DNA from: Proluteimonas luteida
Lineage (GTDB): Bacteria; Pseudomonadota; Gammaproteobacteria; Xanthomonadales; Xanthomonadaceae
NCBI RefSeq assembly: GCF_021191695.1
Contig: NZ_JAIWPT010000021.1
Span: forward strand, 1-64,000
Direction of reading: 5' to 3'
DNA: 64,000 bases
A program made the translations under genes and the position numbers. The notes below the pieces were generated by a model, which did no database searches, was not told where the DNA came from, and worked only from the letters and a program-made list of their open reading frames with translations. Shown one piece after another: positions 1-9,555 of this stretch (position 1 is the stretch's first letter; each line of letters begins with the position of its first letter).

Positions 1-81
<81 letters not shown>

Positions 82-332
82 AATGTTTCGGCTCCATCCC
101 GAAGGACTTCGCCAATGCTTTGAGTGCAGTCGTCTGCCTGAGCCCCAAATTACTCGCTAGCATTGCTGCTATTGAATTGACTTGTTGCTCTGTTAGAACG
201 TCTGCTGATGGACAGTTATCCACCGACCAGACGTCCGCACAAGTTACCTGCGCACACTGTCAAAGATCTGCGGAAAGCGGCCTCAGCGCCTGCCTTCCGA
301 TGCTCCGTCGTTTCCTCCGAAGCGAGCCGCCC
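82..332 (-). other. rRNA operon transcribed leader
   Basis: This stretch lies between the proximal rrn promoter and the 16S start and holds no credible gene. On the minus strand it carries a boxA-like element (AGATCTTTGACA, plus positions 259-270), resembling the antitermination boxA found in rRNA leaders. The region is visibly more AT-rich than the rest of the window, as is usual for rrn leaders. The boxA assignment is by resemblance only. Confidence 0.6.
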
Positions 333-360
333 ATTCTAGCGCGGTTTTGGCGTCCGTCAA
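333..360 (-). promoter_or_regulatory. rrn promoter, proximal (P2-like)
   Basis: On the minus strand the -35 box is TTGACG (plus 355-360) and the -10 box is TAGAAT (plus 333-338), with 16 nt between them. It is close to the sigma-70 consensus and drives transcription toward 16S. A near copy lies 101 bp further upstream. Confidence 0.8.
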
Positions 361-433
361 CACCCGAAGGTGGAGATTTTTGCCTCCGCTTCAGCTGCCG
401 GACCGAAGTCCTTTCCGCTGAAGCGAGCCGCAC

Positions 434-461
434 ATCTTAGCGCGGTTTCCGGGAACGTCAA
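434..461 (-). promoter_or_regulatory. rrn promoter, distal (P1-like)
   Basis: On the minus strand the -35 box is TTGACG (plus 456-461) and the -10 box is TAAGAT (plus 434-439), again 16 nt apart. The sequence after the -10 (GCGGCTCGCTTC) matches that of the proximal promoter, so the pair looks like a tandem duplication of one promoter module. Confidence 0.8.
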
Positions 462-617
462 CACCTCGTGAAGACCTGTGCCGCTCCGTTCCCGACCCCG
501 CCAGCCGAACCTTGCGGCTCGCCTTGGCGGGGCGCGCATTGTGCACGGCAACATCGATTTCGCAAAGGGGTTGATGCAATTTTTTTGGTTCTTCTCCGAT
601 TCCCGGGATTCACCTGT

Positions 618-734
618 CGTAGGTCGGGGCAATGCCCCCGACGCCGGGACGCCCGGTCAAGCCGCATCGGCGGATCTCCCGGCATCGCGCAAACCCGGAC
701 ACCACGCGCGTCGGCCGCGTGGGGCCGACCTACG
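618..734. repeat. Intergenic palindromic repeat with 10-bp inverted ends
   Basis: The ends CGTAGGTCGG (618-627) and CCGACCTACG (725-734) are perfect inverted repeats, and internal hairpins such as GGGGCAATGCCCC are visible. The right part, read on the minus strand, matches sequence at 33027-33058 and 33102-33132, so it belongs to a dispersed family. It sits in the empty region between the rrn promoters and the DUF192 gene. The rest of 462-915 shows nothing recognisable. Confidence 0.65.
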
Positions 735-915
735 CAAGGCGCGCTTCTTTCCCGGAGTTGGGTGAAGAACCTCTTTTTGGTCCGCCATCCGTGGCCGCCT
801 CCCCCGGCCCACCGTCGGCGAACGTCGGGAAGCGCGCCGGGCGTTTCTTCTTGACGCCCGCGCGCCGGCTGCCGAAGGTGTCGGCACTCCCTTCCACAAC
901 ATCAGGTCGCCTCCG

Positions 916-1368
916 ATGCGTTCGCTCCGTGCCGTCTTCTTCTGCCTGCTGCTCACGCTGTTGCTGCCCGCCTGCGCGTCGGGCGGTCCCTGGGTCGAGC
1001 TTGCCGGCCACCGCTACACCGTGGAAATCGCCGATACCGACGCCGCGCGCGCGCGCGGCCTGATGTTCCGCGACCAGCTGGCCGACGGCCACGGCATGCT
1101 CTTCATCCACGACAGCGAAGCGCCGCAGGCCTACTGGATGAAGAACACGCGCATCGCGCTCGACATCCTGTACTTCGACAACGAGCGCAGGCTGGTGTCG
1201 CAGCAGCGCGACGTGCCACCGTGTTCGGGCGGCAATCGCTGCCCCTCCTATCCCAGCCGTGCGCCCGCGCGCTACGTGCTGGAGCTCAACGCCGGCGAGG
1301 CGCGGCGCATCGACCTGCAGGACGGTGCGGTGCTGCAGTTCTCGCCCGGAATCCCCACCCTGCCGTGA
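916..1368 (+). CDS. DUF192 family lipoprotein
   Basis: A 150-residue protein with a hydrophobic N-terminus ending in a lipobox (LLPAC, Cys20), so probably anchored to a membrane on the periplasmic side. The rest is a DUF192 domain: RGLMFRDQL near residues 47-55, then GMLFI and YWMKNTRIALDILYFD, the family's most conserved block. The biochemical role of the family is unknown. It is 40 nt upstream of the SirB1-like gene on the same strand and may share its transcript. The start ATG directly precedes the signal sequence, which supports it. Confidence 0.85.
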   Translation: MRSLRAVFFCLLLTLLLPACASGGPWVELAGHRYTVEIADTDAARARGLMFRDQLADGHGMLFIHDSEAPQAYWMKNTRIALDILYFDNERRLVSQQRDVPPCSGGNRCPSYPSRAPARYVLELNAGEARRIDLQDGAVLQFSPGIPTLP

Positions 1369-1408
1369 GCCGCGCGACTTGCGCCAGCCCTGCCGGCGCG
1401 GCAGGCTC

Positions 1409-2254
1409 ATGGGCATGAGCACTGCACTGCCGGACTGGAATGCGCTCGCGGGCATCGGCGACGAAACGCTGCCGCTGCTGCAGGTCGCGCTGCTGATCGC
1501 ACGCGACGAGTACCCCGATCTCGATGCCGCGCGCTACGAGGCGCTGCTGGAGACGCACGTCGCACGCCTGAAGGTCGAGGTGGCGTCGATCGATGCGCCG
1601 CCGTTGAAGATGCAGGCGATCAACCGGCACCTGTTCGAGGAACTGGGCTATACCGGCGACCACGACGCCTATTACGACCCGCGCAACAGCTATCTCAACG
1701 AGGTGTTCGACCGCCGCCTGGGCAATCCGATCTCGCTGGCCACGGTGCAGATGGAAGTCGCCAGGCGCCTGGGCGTTCCGCTCGACGGCATCTCGTTCCC
1801 GGGCCACTTCCTGGTCCGGCTGCCGGTCGACGACGGCATGCTGGTCATGGACCCGTTCAACGCCGGCCGGCCGCTCGACATCGACGAGCTGCGCGACCGC
1901 GCCAGGCCGCACCTGGGCGGCGACGCGCCCGACGACGACGCGCTGCTGCAGATCCTGCATCCCGCCTCGCACCGGACGATGCTGACCCGGATGCTGCGCA
2001 ACCTGCATGGCGTCTACAGGGACAGCGAGGACTGGGCACGCGCGGTGCGCTGCGCCGACCGCGTGCTGAAACTGCTGCCCGACGCGCCCGATGCGCTGCG
2101 CGACCGGGGACTGGGCTATGCGCGGATGGGATACGTGGCGGGCGCGCGCGAGGACCTGGGACGCTACCTGCAGCGCAATCCCGACGCCGGCGATGCGGCG
2201 ATGGTGCGCGAGACGCTGGTGCAGTGCGGTCGCGCGACCGCATGGCGCCACTGA
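1409..2254 (+). CDS. SirB1-like transglutaminase-fold protein with C-terminal TPR
   Basis: 281 residues. The N-terminal two thirds match the SirB1 family (transglutaminase-like fold): the block FEELGYTGDHDAYYDPRNSY, the run ISLATVQMEVARRLGVPL and SFPGHFLVRL are characteristic. The C-terminal 90 residues look like TPR helices (YRDSEDWARAVRCADRVLKL). The family is widespread and its function is not settled; sirB1 has been linked to genes near prmC and prfA elsewhere, but not here. The open frame extends upstream to 1259 inside the DUF192 gene, so the ATG at 1409 (or 1415) is preferred. Confidence 0.85.
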   Translation: MGMSTALPDWNALAGIGDETLPLLQVALLIARDEYPDLDAARYEALLETHVARLKVEVASIDAPPLKMQAINRHLFEELGYTGDHDAYYDPRNSYLNEVFDRRLGNPISLATVQMEVARRLGVPLDGISFPGHFLVRLPVDDGMLVMDPFNAGRPLDIDELRDRARPHLGGDAPDDDALLQILHPASHRTMLTRMLRNLHGVYRDSEDWARAVRCADRVLKLLPDAPDALRDRGLGYARMGYVAGAREDLGRYLQRNPDAGDAAMVRETLVQCGRATAWRH

Positions 2255-2315
2255 ACCGCGTACCGGTCCATGGCGCCTGCGCCCGTCCCGCGTGCGCCTG
2301 GGCCGGACAGACGCC

Positions 2316-2507
2316 TCAGAGCGTCATCATCTCGAAGTCGTCCTTGGTGACGCCGCAGTCCGGGCAGGTCCAGGTGTCCGGCACATCCTCCCAGCGCGTG
2401 CCCGGCGCGATGCCCTCGTCCGGGATGCCCTCGGCCTCGTCGTAGATGAAACCGCAGACGACGCACATCCAGGTGCGGAACGCGGTCGGCTCGGTGGAAT
2501 CGTTCAT
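2316..2507 (-). CDS. Rubredoxin
   Basis: 63 residues. Two CxxCG motifs (Cys15/Cys18 and Cys48/Cys51) frame the acidic core typical of rubredoxins (YDEAEGIPDEGIAPGTRWED), so it should bind one iron with four cysteines and act as a cytoplasmic one-electron carrier. The ATG at 2507 gives the normal rubredoxin length; a longer frame to 2603 adds residues with no family similarity. It is divergent from thiE, whose start is 73 bp away, so the two probably share a promoter region. The redox partner is not identified here. Confidence 0.95.
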   Translation of the reverse strand: MNDSTEPTAFRTWMCVVCGFIYDEAEGIPDEGIAPGTRWEDVPDTWTCPDCGVTKDDFEMMTL

Positions 2508-2580
2508 CGGATAATGCCGGTACTGCGGAAACGGAAGATCCGCATTGTCCCATCCCCGCCTTCGCACCGGAACCCACGAC

Positions 2581-3222
2581 ATGAACGCACGCCCCCCGGC
2601 CACGCCGCGCCCGCGCGGGCTCTATCTGCTGACGCCCGACGACAACGACACCGGCCGGCTGCGCGCGCGCGTGGCCGGGGTGCTGCCGCTGGCGACGTGG
2701 CTGCAGTACCGCAACAAGACCGCTGATGCCGCGCTGCGCCACCGGCAGGTACAGGCGCTGCTGCCGCTGTGCCGCGGCGCCGGCGTGCCGCTGCTGGTCA
2801 ACGACGACTGGCGGCTGGCGGCCGAACTCCATGCCGACGGCGCGCACCTGGGCGAGGACGACGGCGCCCTGGCCGGCGCCCGCGCCGCACTGAGGCCGGA
2901 CGCGATCCTCGGCGCGTCCTGCTACGACGATGCGTCGCTGGCCGATGCCGCGGTCGCCGCGGGCGCCAGTTACGTGGCCTTCGGCAGTTTCTTTCCGTCG
3001 TCGACCAAGCCGCTGGCGCGGCGCGCGGATCCCGCGCTGCTGGGCGCGGCTGCGCGGCTCGGCGTGCCGCGGGTGGCGATCGGCGGCATCACCCCGGACA
3101 ATGCGCGCACGCTGGTCGAAGCCGGCGCCGACCTGGTCGCGGTCATCAGCGGCGTGTTCGACGCCGACGACCCGGTCGCCGCGGCGCGCGCCTATCGCGC
3201 CTGCTTCGACCTTCCCGCCTGA
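2581..3222 (+). CDS. thiE: Thiamine-phosphate synthase
   Basis: 213 residues. ThiE joins HMP-pyrophosphate and thiazole phosphate to make thiamine phosphate in the cytoplasm. Family signatures are clear: [10 protein letters not shown] (diphosphate/Mg binding loop), [19 protein letters not shown], then [12 protein letters not shown] and [11 protein letters not shown], which bind the phosphate groups. The ATG at 2581 gives the standard start; an upstream in-frame start at 2545 adds 12 unlikely residues. Unlike thiC at 33.9 kb, no TPP riboswitch is visible ahead of it. The next gene, hemL, follows after 48 nt on the same strand. Confidence 0.92.
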   Translation: MNARPPATPRPRGLYLLTPDDNDTGRLRARVAGVLPLATWLQYRNKTADAALRHRQVQALLPLCRGAGVPLLVNDDWRLAAELHADGAHLGEDDGALAGARAALRPDAILGASCYDDASLADAAVAAGASYVAFGSFFPSSTKPLARRADPALLGAAARLGVPRVAIGGITPDNARTLVEAGADLVAVISGVFDADDPVAAARAYRACFDLPA

Positions 3223-3270
3223 CCGCGCCGCCTCCCCGCGCGCCGCGCATTGCCGATTTCCGGAGACACG

Positions 3271-4562
<1,292 letters not shown>

Positions 4563-4566
<4 letters not shown>

Positions 4567-5180
4567 GCGCGCCACCGCTGCGCCTGGTGCTGTTCGATTT
4601 CGACGGCGTGCTCGCGCACTACGCGCACGCCGACCGGATCGCCGACCTCGCGCGCGTCGCCGGTTGCAGCGCGGCGCAGGTCGCCGCGGTGCTGTTCGAG
4701 TCCGGACTGGAAACCGAATACGACGGCGGCGCGATCGACACCGCCACCTATCTGCGCCGGCTCGGCGACGGCCTGGGCGCAACGATCGACGAGGCCGCGT
4801 GGATCGCCTCGCGCGTGGCCGGCAGCCGTGCCGACGACGCGGTGCTGGACCAGGTCGTCGCCCTTGCCGGGCGCCTGCCGATCGGCGTGCTCAGCAACAA
4901 CGGCGCGCTGATGGCCGAGGCGATGCGCGGCATCGTCGCCCCGTTGTTCCCGACGCTCGAGGCGCGGGTGCTGTGCAGCGGCGCACTCGGCGTGCGCAAG
5001 CCCGAGCGCGCGATCTTCGACAGGGCACTGGCGCATTTCGGCGTACCCGCGCACGAGACCCTGTTCGTCGACGACGTGTTCGCCAACGTGCAGGGCGCCC
5101 GCGCCGCCGGCCTGCATGCCGACACGGTCACCGATGCGCGTTCGCTGCGGCGGGTGCTGAAGCGTTACGGCCTGCCCTGA
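4563..5180 (+). CDS. HAD-superfamily hydrolase (phosphatase-like)
   Basis: 205 residues. A HAD fold is clear: motif I LFDFDGVL with the nucleophile Asp12 and acid/base Asp14, motif II in [10 protein letters not shown], the lysine of VRKPERAIF and motif [15 protein letters not shown]. The helical cap lies between residues 20 and 95. The substrate cannot be read from the sequence; family members dephosphorylate small metabolites. The GTG start overlaps the hemL stop. Its 3' end overlaps the convergent HIT gene by 16 bp. Confidence 0.85.
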
Positions 5181-5626
5181 GCGGCGAGCGCGGTGCGCAG
5201 TTCGGCTGCCAAGCGATCGAGGTCTTTGCGGTCCGCTGCCTCCGGAAGCACTGGATAGACCTGCATCAGGCCATCGCCCAGCCGCCGCGGCTGCACGTGC
5301 AGATGCACGTGCGGGACTTCCTGCCCACCGGCCTCGCGATTGGACTGCCACAGGTTGAGGCCGTCAGCTTCGAAGACCCGATCGGCGATGCGAGCGATGC
5401 GGACCGCGACCCGCATCAGCTGCGCGGCGGTGTCCTCATCCAGGTCGAACAGGGTTTCGACATGCCGGCGCGGTACCACGAGCACGTGACCGGGCACGGC
5501 CTGGCGCAGGTCCATGAAGGCGATCACCTGCGCGTCCTCGTGGACGAGACTCGCGGGCAGCGCGCCTGCGAGGATCGCGCAGAACGCGCAGGTGTCCGCT
5601 GCGGGCTCAGCCGGCGGCGACGGCAT
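5165..5626 (-). CDS. HIT family protein (nucleotide hydrolase/transferase)
   Basis: 153 residues. The histidine triad motif is PHVHLHVQPR, whose central His forms the nucleotidyl-enzyme intermediate in this superfamily. An N-terminal CAFC pair resembles the zinc site of some HIT proteins, and VPGHVLVVPRRHVETLFDL is the usual helical region. Likely a cytoplasmic hydrolase of dinucleoside polyphosphates or nucleoside phosphoramidates. The ATG at 5626 starts inside the last codons of argD (20-bp overlap), so it is probably co-translated with that gene. Confidence 0.9.
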   Translation of the reverse strand: MPSPPAEPAADTCAFCAILAGALPASLVHEDAQVIAFMDLRQAVPGHVLVVPRRHVETLFDLDEDTAAQLMRVAVRIARIADRVFEADGLNLWQSNREAGGQEVPHVHLHVQPRRLGDGLMQVYPVLPEAADRKDLDRLAAELRTALAAQGRP

Positions 5627-6830
5627 CGACAATCGCGGCACGCAGGCGTGCGAGCCCCTCAGCGACGTCCTCGTCGCGGATGTTGAGTGCCGGCACGAAG
5701 CGCAGCACGTCGGGACCGGCCTGCAGCAGCAGCAGGCCGTGGCGCGCGGCGTGGTCGAGGATCGCGGCGGCCTGGCCGGCATGCTCGGCGCGCAACACCG
5801 CGCCGAGCATCAGGCCGCGGCCGCGGATTCCGGAGAACACGCCGAACTCGTCGTCGAGCGCGGCGAGTCCGTCGCGCAGCGCCTGCGCCTGACGGGCGAC
5901 GTTGGCCGCGATCTCCGGCGACGCCAGCTTGCGCAGCGCCACGCGCGCGACCGCGGCGCCCAGCGGATTGCCGCCGAAGGTGGTGCCGTGATCGCCGAAC
6001 TGCATTGCCTCGGCGACCTTCGGGCCGGCCAGCATCGCGCCGATCGGGAAGCCGCCGCCCAGCGCCTTGGCCAGGGTGACGATGTCGGGAACGACATCGT
6101 CCTGGACGAAGGCGAACAGCGTCCCGGTGCGGCCCATGCCGCACTGGATCTCGTCGAGCACCAGCAGCGCATCGTGGCGGTCGCACAGCGCGCGTACCGC
6201 GGCCAGATAGCCGTCGGCGGCCGGCATCACCCCGCCCTCGCCCTGCACCGGCTCGAGCATGACCGCGGCGACGTCGCCGCCGGCCATCGCCGCGTCGAGC
6301 TGGGCGATGTCGTTGAAATCCACGTAGCGGAATCCGCCCGGCAGCGGCTCGTAGCCGGCCTGGTACTTGGGCTGCGCGGTCGCGGTGACCGCGGCCAGGG
6401 TGCGGCCGTGGAAGCTGCCGCGCGCGGTCACGATGACCCGGCGGTCCGGCGCGCGGCCCTGCGCGGTCGCCCACTTGCGCACCAGCTTGATCGCGGCCTC
6501 GTTGGCCTCGGCACCGGAATTGCACAGGAACGCACGCGTCGCGAAGCCGCTGGCCTCGACCAGTTCGGCGACCAGCCGCAGCGGCGGTTCGCTGTAGAAG
6601 ACGTTGCTGGTGTGCCACAGTTTTCCGGCCTGTTCGACCAGCGCGGCCACCAGGTCGGGATCGTTGTGGCCGAGTCCGCACACGGCGATGCCCGCCGACA
6701 GGTCGACGTACTCGCGGCCTTCGTTGTCCCAGACGCGCGCGCCGTCGCCGCGCTCGAGCACAAGTTCGCGCGGGCGGTAGACCGGCAGCACGTGGCGCTG
6801 CGCGAGGGCGAGAAGATCGGCGGTGGACAT
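5607..6830 (-). CDS. argD: Acetylornithine/succinyldiaminopimelate aminotransferase family protein
   Basis: 407 residues, class III PLP aminotransferase of the ArgD subgroup. Seen are YVDLSAGIAVCGLGHNDP, the PLP phosphate site NSGAEANEAA, FHGRT, LLVLDEIQCGMGRTG with the PLP-binding Asp, the Schiff-base lysine in TLAKALGGGFPIGAML, and TTFGGNPL. ArgD moves an amino group from glutamate to N-acetylglutamate semialdehyde in arginine synthesis and often serves lysine synthesis too. The ATG at 6830 matches the family N-terminus; the open frame runs further upstream. The HIT gene follows with overlap. Other class III members such as ornithine aminotransferase are possible but less likely. Confidence 0.88.
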   Translation of the reverse strand: MSTADLLALAQRHVLPVYRPRELVLERGDGARVWDNEGREYVDLSAGIAVCGLGHNDPDLVAALVEQAGKLWHTSNVFYSEPPLRLVAELVEASGFATRAFLCNSGAEANEAAIKLVRKWATAQGRAPDRRVIVTARGSFHGRTLAAVTATAQPKYQAGYEPLPGGFRYVDFNDIAQLDAAMAGGDVAAVMLEPVQGEGGVMPAADGYLAAVRALCDRHDALLVLDEIQCGMGRTGTLFAFVQDDVVPDIVTLAKALGGGFPIGAMLAGPKVAEAMQFGDHGTTFGGNPLGAAVARVALRKLASPEIAANVARQAQALRDGLAALDDEFGVFSGIRGRGLMLGAVLRAEHAGQAAAILDHAARHGLLLLQAGPDVLRFVPALNIRDEDVAEGLARLRAAIVDAVAAG

Positions 6831-6879
6831 GCGCGGCGGCTTCGCAGGAGAACGGGAGGCCGATTGTACGGCGCCCGAT

Positions 6880-7788
6880 TCAGCGCCGTCCGAACGCGGC
6901 CGCGAGCAGGTCGACCAGACGCGCGGCATGCTCGCCGCCGGGATCGCGCTCGGGATCGAACACGGTGACCTGCAGTCCCAGCGTCGCGGGATGCGCGAGC
7001 AGCGAAGTCAACACCTGCTGCAGCTCATTCCAGTCGAGGCCACCTGGCGGCTCGGGCGAATCGACCGCCGGCATCCATCGCGGGTCCAGCACGTCGACAT
7101 CCAGGTGGATCCACAGACCCTCGGGCTGTCGCGACATCAGCGTTCGCAGCGCCGTATGCATGCTGGCGAGCGCCCCGTCCGCGCGGATCGCGGAGATGGG
7201 GACGTGCTGCATCGGCGCCGCACGGAATGCCGCGCGCGTCGCATGCGCATCGTCCCCGCCGTCGCGATAGCCGAACGCGACGACGTCCTGCGCCTGGAGA
7301 TAAGGGCGCGCGCCGTCGATGTCGGTCAACGCATCCGGGCCGTCGCCGAGCACCAGTCCCAGGTCGGTGCCCGCGGCGGTGCGTGGTCCGCCGTGGCGCG
7401 GGAGATACCAGTCGCTGTGGCCGTCGAGGAAGACCAGGCCGCAACGCCCCCGGCGCCGGAGTGCCAGCGCCGTGCCGAGCATCAGGCTGCAGTCGCCCCC
7501 GACCACCAGCAAGCGGCGTTCATGGGACAGCAGAGGCCCGACGCGGTCCGCGATCGCGCGACTGTAGCCGGGCAGCACGTCGCCATTGAGGAACCCGGTC
7601 GCCGGATCTCCGTAGGGATCGTAGGGCGGCTCGGGAAGATCGCCGTGATCGCGTGCCTCCAGTGCCCGCGCCAGGCCTGCCCGCCGCAACGCCGCGGGCG
7701 CATGCCGCGCGCCCGGGACCCGGCCGGGCGCCGGTGGACGCAGGCCCAGGGGCGTCGGCACGCCGAGCATGTCGACGGGGCGGTACAC
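6880..7788 (-). CDS. Arginase/agmatinase-fold protein with altered metal site
   Basis: About 302 residues. Three of the ureohydrolase metal motifs are present: LDGHSDW (DAHxD type, Asp122/His124/Asp126) and LDVDVLDP (DxDxxDP). The first motif, normally GGDHS, reads GGDCS, so one manganese ligand is Cys100 instead of His. It could still be an arginase, agmatinase or formimidoglutamase relative, or a divergent member with other activity. No ATG lies before the first beta strand: GTG at 7788 is chosen, TTG at 7797 (overlapping the stop of the upstream dehydrogenase) and ATG at 7770 are alternatives. It is co-directional with that dehydrogenase. Confidence 0.75.
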   Translation of the reverse strand: MYRPVDMLGVPTPLGLRPPAPGRVPGARHAPAALRRAGLARALEARDHGDLPEPPYDPYGDPATGFLNGDVLPGYSRAIADRVGPLLSHERRLLVVGGDCSLMLGTALALRRRGRCGLVFLDGHSDWYLPRHGGPRTAAGTDLGLVLGDGPDALTDIDGARPYLQAQDVVAFGYRDGGDDAHATRAAFRAAPMQHVPISAIRADGALASMHTALRTLMSRQPEGLWIHLDVDVLDPRWMPAVDSPEPPGGLDWNELQQVLTSLLAHPATLGLQVTVFDPERDPGGEHAARLVDLLAAAFGRR

Positions 7789-7793
7789 CGCCG

Positions 7794-8612
7794 TCAATCG
7801 AGGAACAGATCCGGCAACAGCGGCTGCGAGGGATCGATCGCATAGCCGTCGAGATCGGTGACGCCGGCCTCGGCCAGCACCTCGTCGTCGATCAGGAAGT
7901 TGCCGTGGAAGCCTTCGGCCTCGCGCACCAGCACCGCGTGCGCGGCGTCGCCCATGATCGCCGGGCTGCGGCCGTTGCCGCGTTCGACGCCGGGAATCAT
8001 GTTCAGCGCGTCGGTGCCGATCAGCGTGCGCGGCCACAGCGCGTTGACCGCGACGCCCTGCGGGCCGAACTCGCCGGCCAGTCCCAGGGTCACGAAGCTC
8101 ATGCCCATCTTCGCCAGGGTGTAGCCGGTATGCGGCGCCCACCATTTCGGGTCCAGCGACGGCGGCGGACACAGGGTCAGGATGTGCGGGTTCGGCGCGA
8201 CCAGCAGGTGCGGCAGGCAGGCCTGCGCGCACAGGAAGCTGCCGCGCGCGTTGACCTGCTGCATCAGATCGAAACGCTTCATCGGCGTGTCGAGGGTGCC
8301 GCGCAGCCAGATCGCGCTGGCGTTGTTGACCAGGATGTCGATGCCGCCGAAGGCGTCGACGGTCGCCGCGACCGCGGCGCGCACCTGGTCCTCCTCGCGG
8401 ATGTCGCAGCGCAGTGCCAGCGCGCGGCCGCCGGCCGCCTCCACCGCGCGCGCGGCGCTGTGGATCGTGCCGGGCAACTTCGGATTGGCGACCTCGGATT
8501 TGGCGGCGATCGCGACGTTGGCGCCGTCGCGCGCCGCGCGCTCGGCGATCGCCAGGCCGATGCCGCGCGATGCGCCGGTGATGAACAGGGTTTTGCCGGA
8601 CAGGGTGGCCAT
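7794..8612 (-). CDS. HSDL2-like short-chain dehydrogenase/reductase
   Basis: 272 residues, very close to the SDR domain of the eukaryotic HSDL2 family along its whole length, down to the terminal LPDLFLD. The NAD(P) glycine motif is TGASRGIG (12-19), NNAS follows at 96-99 and the catalytic pair is Tyr164/Lys168 (YTLAK). The position of the usual catalytic serine carries Cys148 (ILTLCPP). The physiological substrate of this family is unknown; a role in lipid or acyl metabolism is inferred from HSDL2. The ATG at 8612 directly precedes the first beta strand. The arginase-fold gene follows immediately. Confidence 0.88.
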   Translation of the reverse strand: MATLSGKTLFITGASRGIGLAIAERAARDGANVAIAAKSEVANPKLPGTIHSAARAVEAAGGRALALRCDIREEDQVRAAVAATVDAFGGIDILVNNASAIWLRGTLDTPMKRFDLMQQVNARGSFLCAQACLPHLLVAPNPHILTLCPPPSLDPKWWAPHTGYTLAKMGMSFVTLGLAGEFGPQGVAVNALWPRTLIGTDALNMIPGVERGNGRSPAIMGDAAHAVLVREAEGFHGNFLIDDEVLAEAGVTDLDGYAIDPSQPLLPDLFLD

Positions 8613-8720
8613 GCGGGTGTGCCTGCAGCGCGGGAAGGAACGCGCATTATGCGCGCGCGCATTTTCGCGTTCAGCCCGCCGCGCGATACTGCAAGCCCGC
8701 CCAACCCGACAAGATTGCCG

Positions 8721-9410
8721 ATGCGTACCGCCCTGCCCTTCGCCGCCATGCTGGCGCTGACCCTCGCCGCCTGCGATGCGGCCCGCCCCGGTACCGATGC
8801 CACGCTCCCGGCAGATGCCGCCGGCGCCACCGTGCAGCCAGCCGCCACCGCCGACGATGCGCCCGCCTCCGGGCGGCTGGGGCCGGACGCGGTGTGGCAG
8901 GGCACGCCCGACGCCTGCCGCGACCAGGCCGGGCCGCCGGACGATTGCCTGCTGGACGCGATGCGCACCGGCGGCGCCACGGCGGCGGCGGTCGCGGCTG
9001 CCCAGCGCCTGGCGGCCGAGGGCAACCCCGGCTACATCGACGGCTGGCGCGAGATCGACGGCGTCGGCGCGGCCTCGCTGGTGTATCCGTTCCGCGCCAA
9101 CACCAACCAGGGGCTGTGGCTGGTCGACGCCGACGGCCGCGCGGTCGACGTCGACCAGGACGTGCTGCCGAAAACGGCACAGACACAGGACGACATCCGC
9201 GAATTCCTCGAGGCGCATCCGGACGTCATGCCGTTCGCGCCGGCCCAGGCCGACGGCAGCGAGACATTGCCCGATGACGGCGTGCGCCTGGTCTTCGCCA
9301 CGCCGATGCGCAGCTGCCACGCCTGCGAACAGGCCGGCACCCTGCGGGTGGGCTACGACTTCGACGCGGCGCGCCGCTTCAGCGGACAACAGGTTCTCGA
9401 CCTGCGCTGA
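8721..9410 (+). CDS. Predicted lipoprotein, unknown function
   Basis: 229 residues. The N-terminus is a signal sequence with lipobox LAAC (Cys18), followed by a low-complexity Ala/Asp/Thr linker to about residue 55. The folded part contains Cys pairs at CRDQAGPPDDC and SCHAC, which suggest disulfides in the periplasm, and a regular block around GWREIDGVGAASLVYPFRAN. I do not recognise a named domain. It is divergent from the HSDL2-like gene (108 bp apart) and convergent with the kinase-like gene, from which it is separated by a palindromic element. Confidence 0.7.
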   Translation: MRTALPFAAMLALTLAACDAARPGTDATLPADAAGATVQPAATADDAPASGRLGPDAVWQGTPDACRDQAGPPDDCLLDAMRTGGATAAAVAAAQRLAAEGNPGYIDGWREIDGVGAASLVYPFRANTNQGLWLVDADGRAVDVDQDVLPKTAQTQDDIREFLEAHPDVMPFAPAQADGSETLPDDGVRLVFATPMRSCHACEQAGTLRVGYDFDAARRFSGQQVLDLR

Positions 9411-9447
9411 TCCGGGACCGCCGGGCGGCCGCCGCCGCCGGTTTCTC

Positions 9448-9555
9448 AGAACCTGTTCGCGATCTCCAATGGGTCGCGCCGTGCCTGCTGGCGCGGCCCG
9501 AAGGGTGCCCGCGCAGCGGCCACGCGGGCCGTTTCGGGGATCGTGAACAGGTTCT
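9448..9555. repeat. REPIN-like nested palindromic element
   Basis: The 20-bp ends AGAACCTGTTCGCGATCTCC and, inverted, AGAACCTGTTCACGATCCCC differ at two positions. Inside lie two further hairpins: GGGTCGCGCC pairing with GGCGCGGCCC, and CCCGCG pairing with CGCGGG. The whole could fold as a three-way cruciform. It fills the gap between two convergent genes, its right end abutting the stop codon of the kinase-like gene, so it may act as a bidirectional terminator. Similarity to REP/REPIN elements is by architecture, not by search. Confidence 0.7.
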
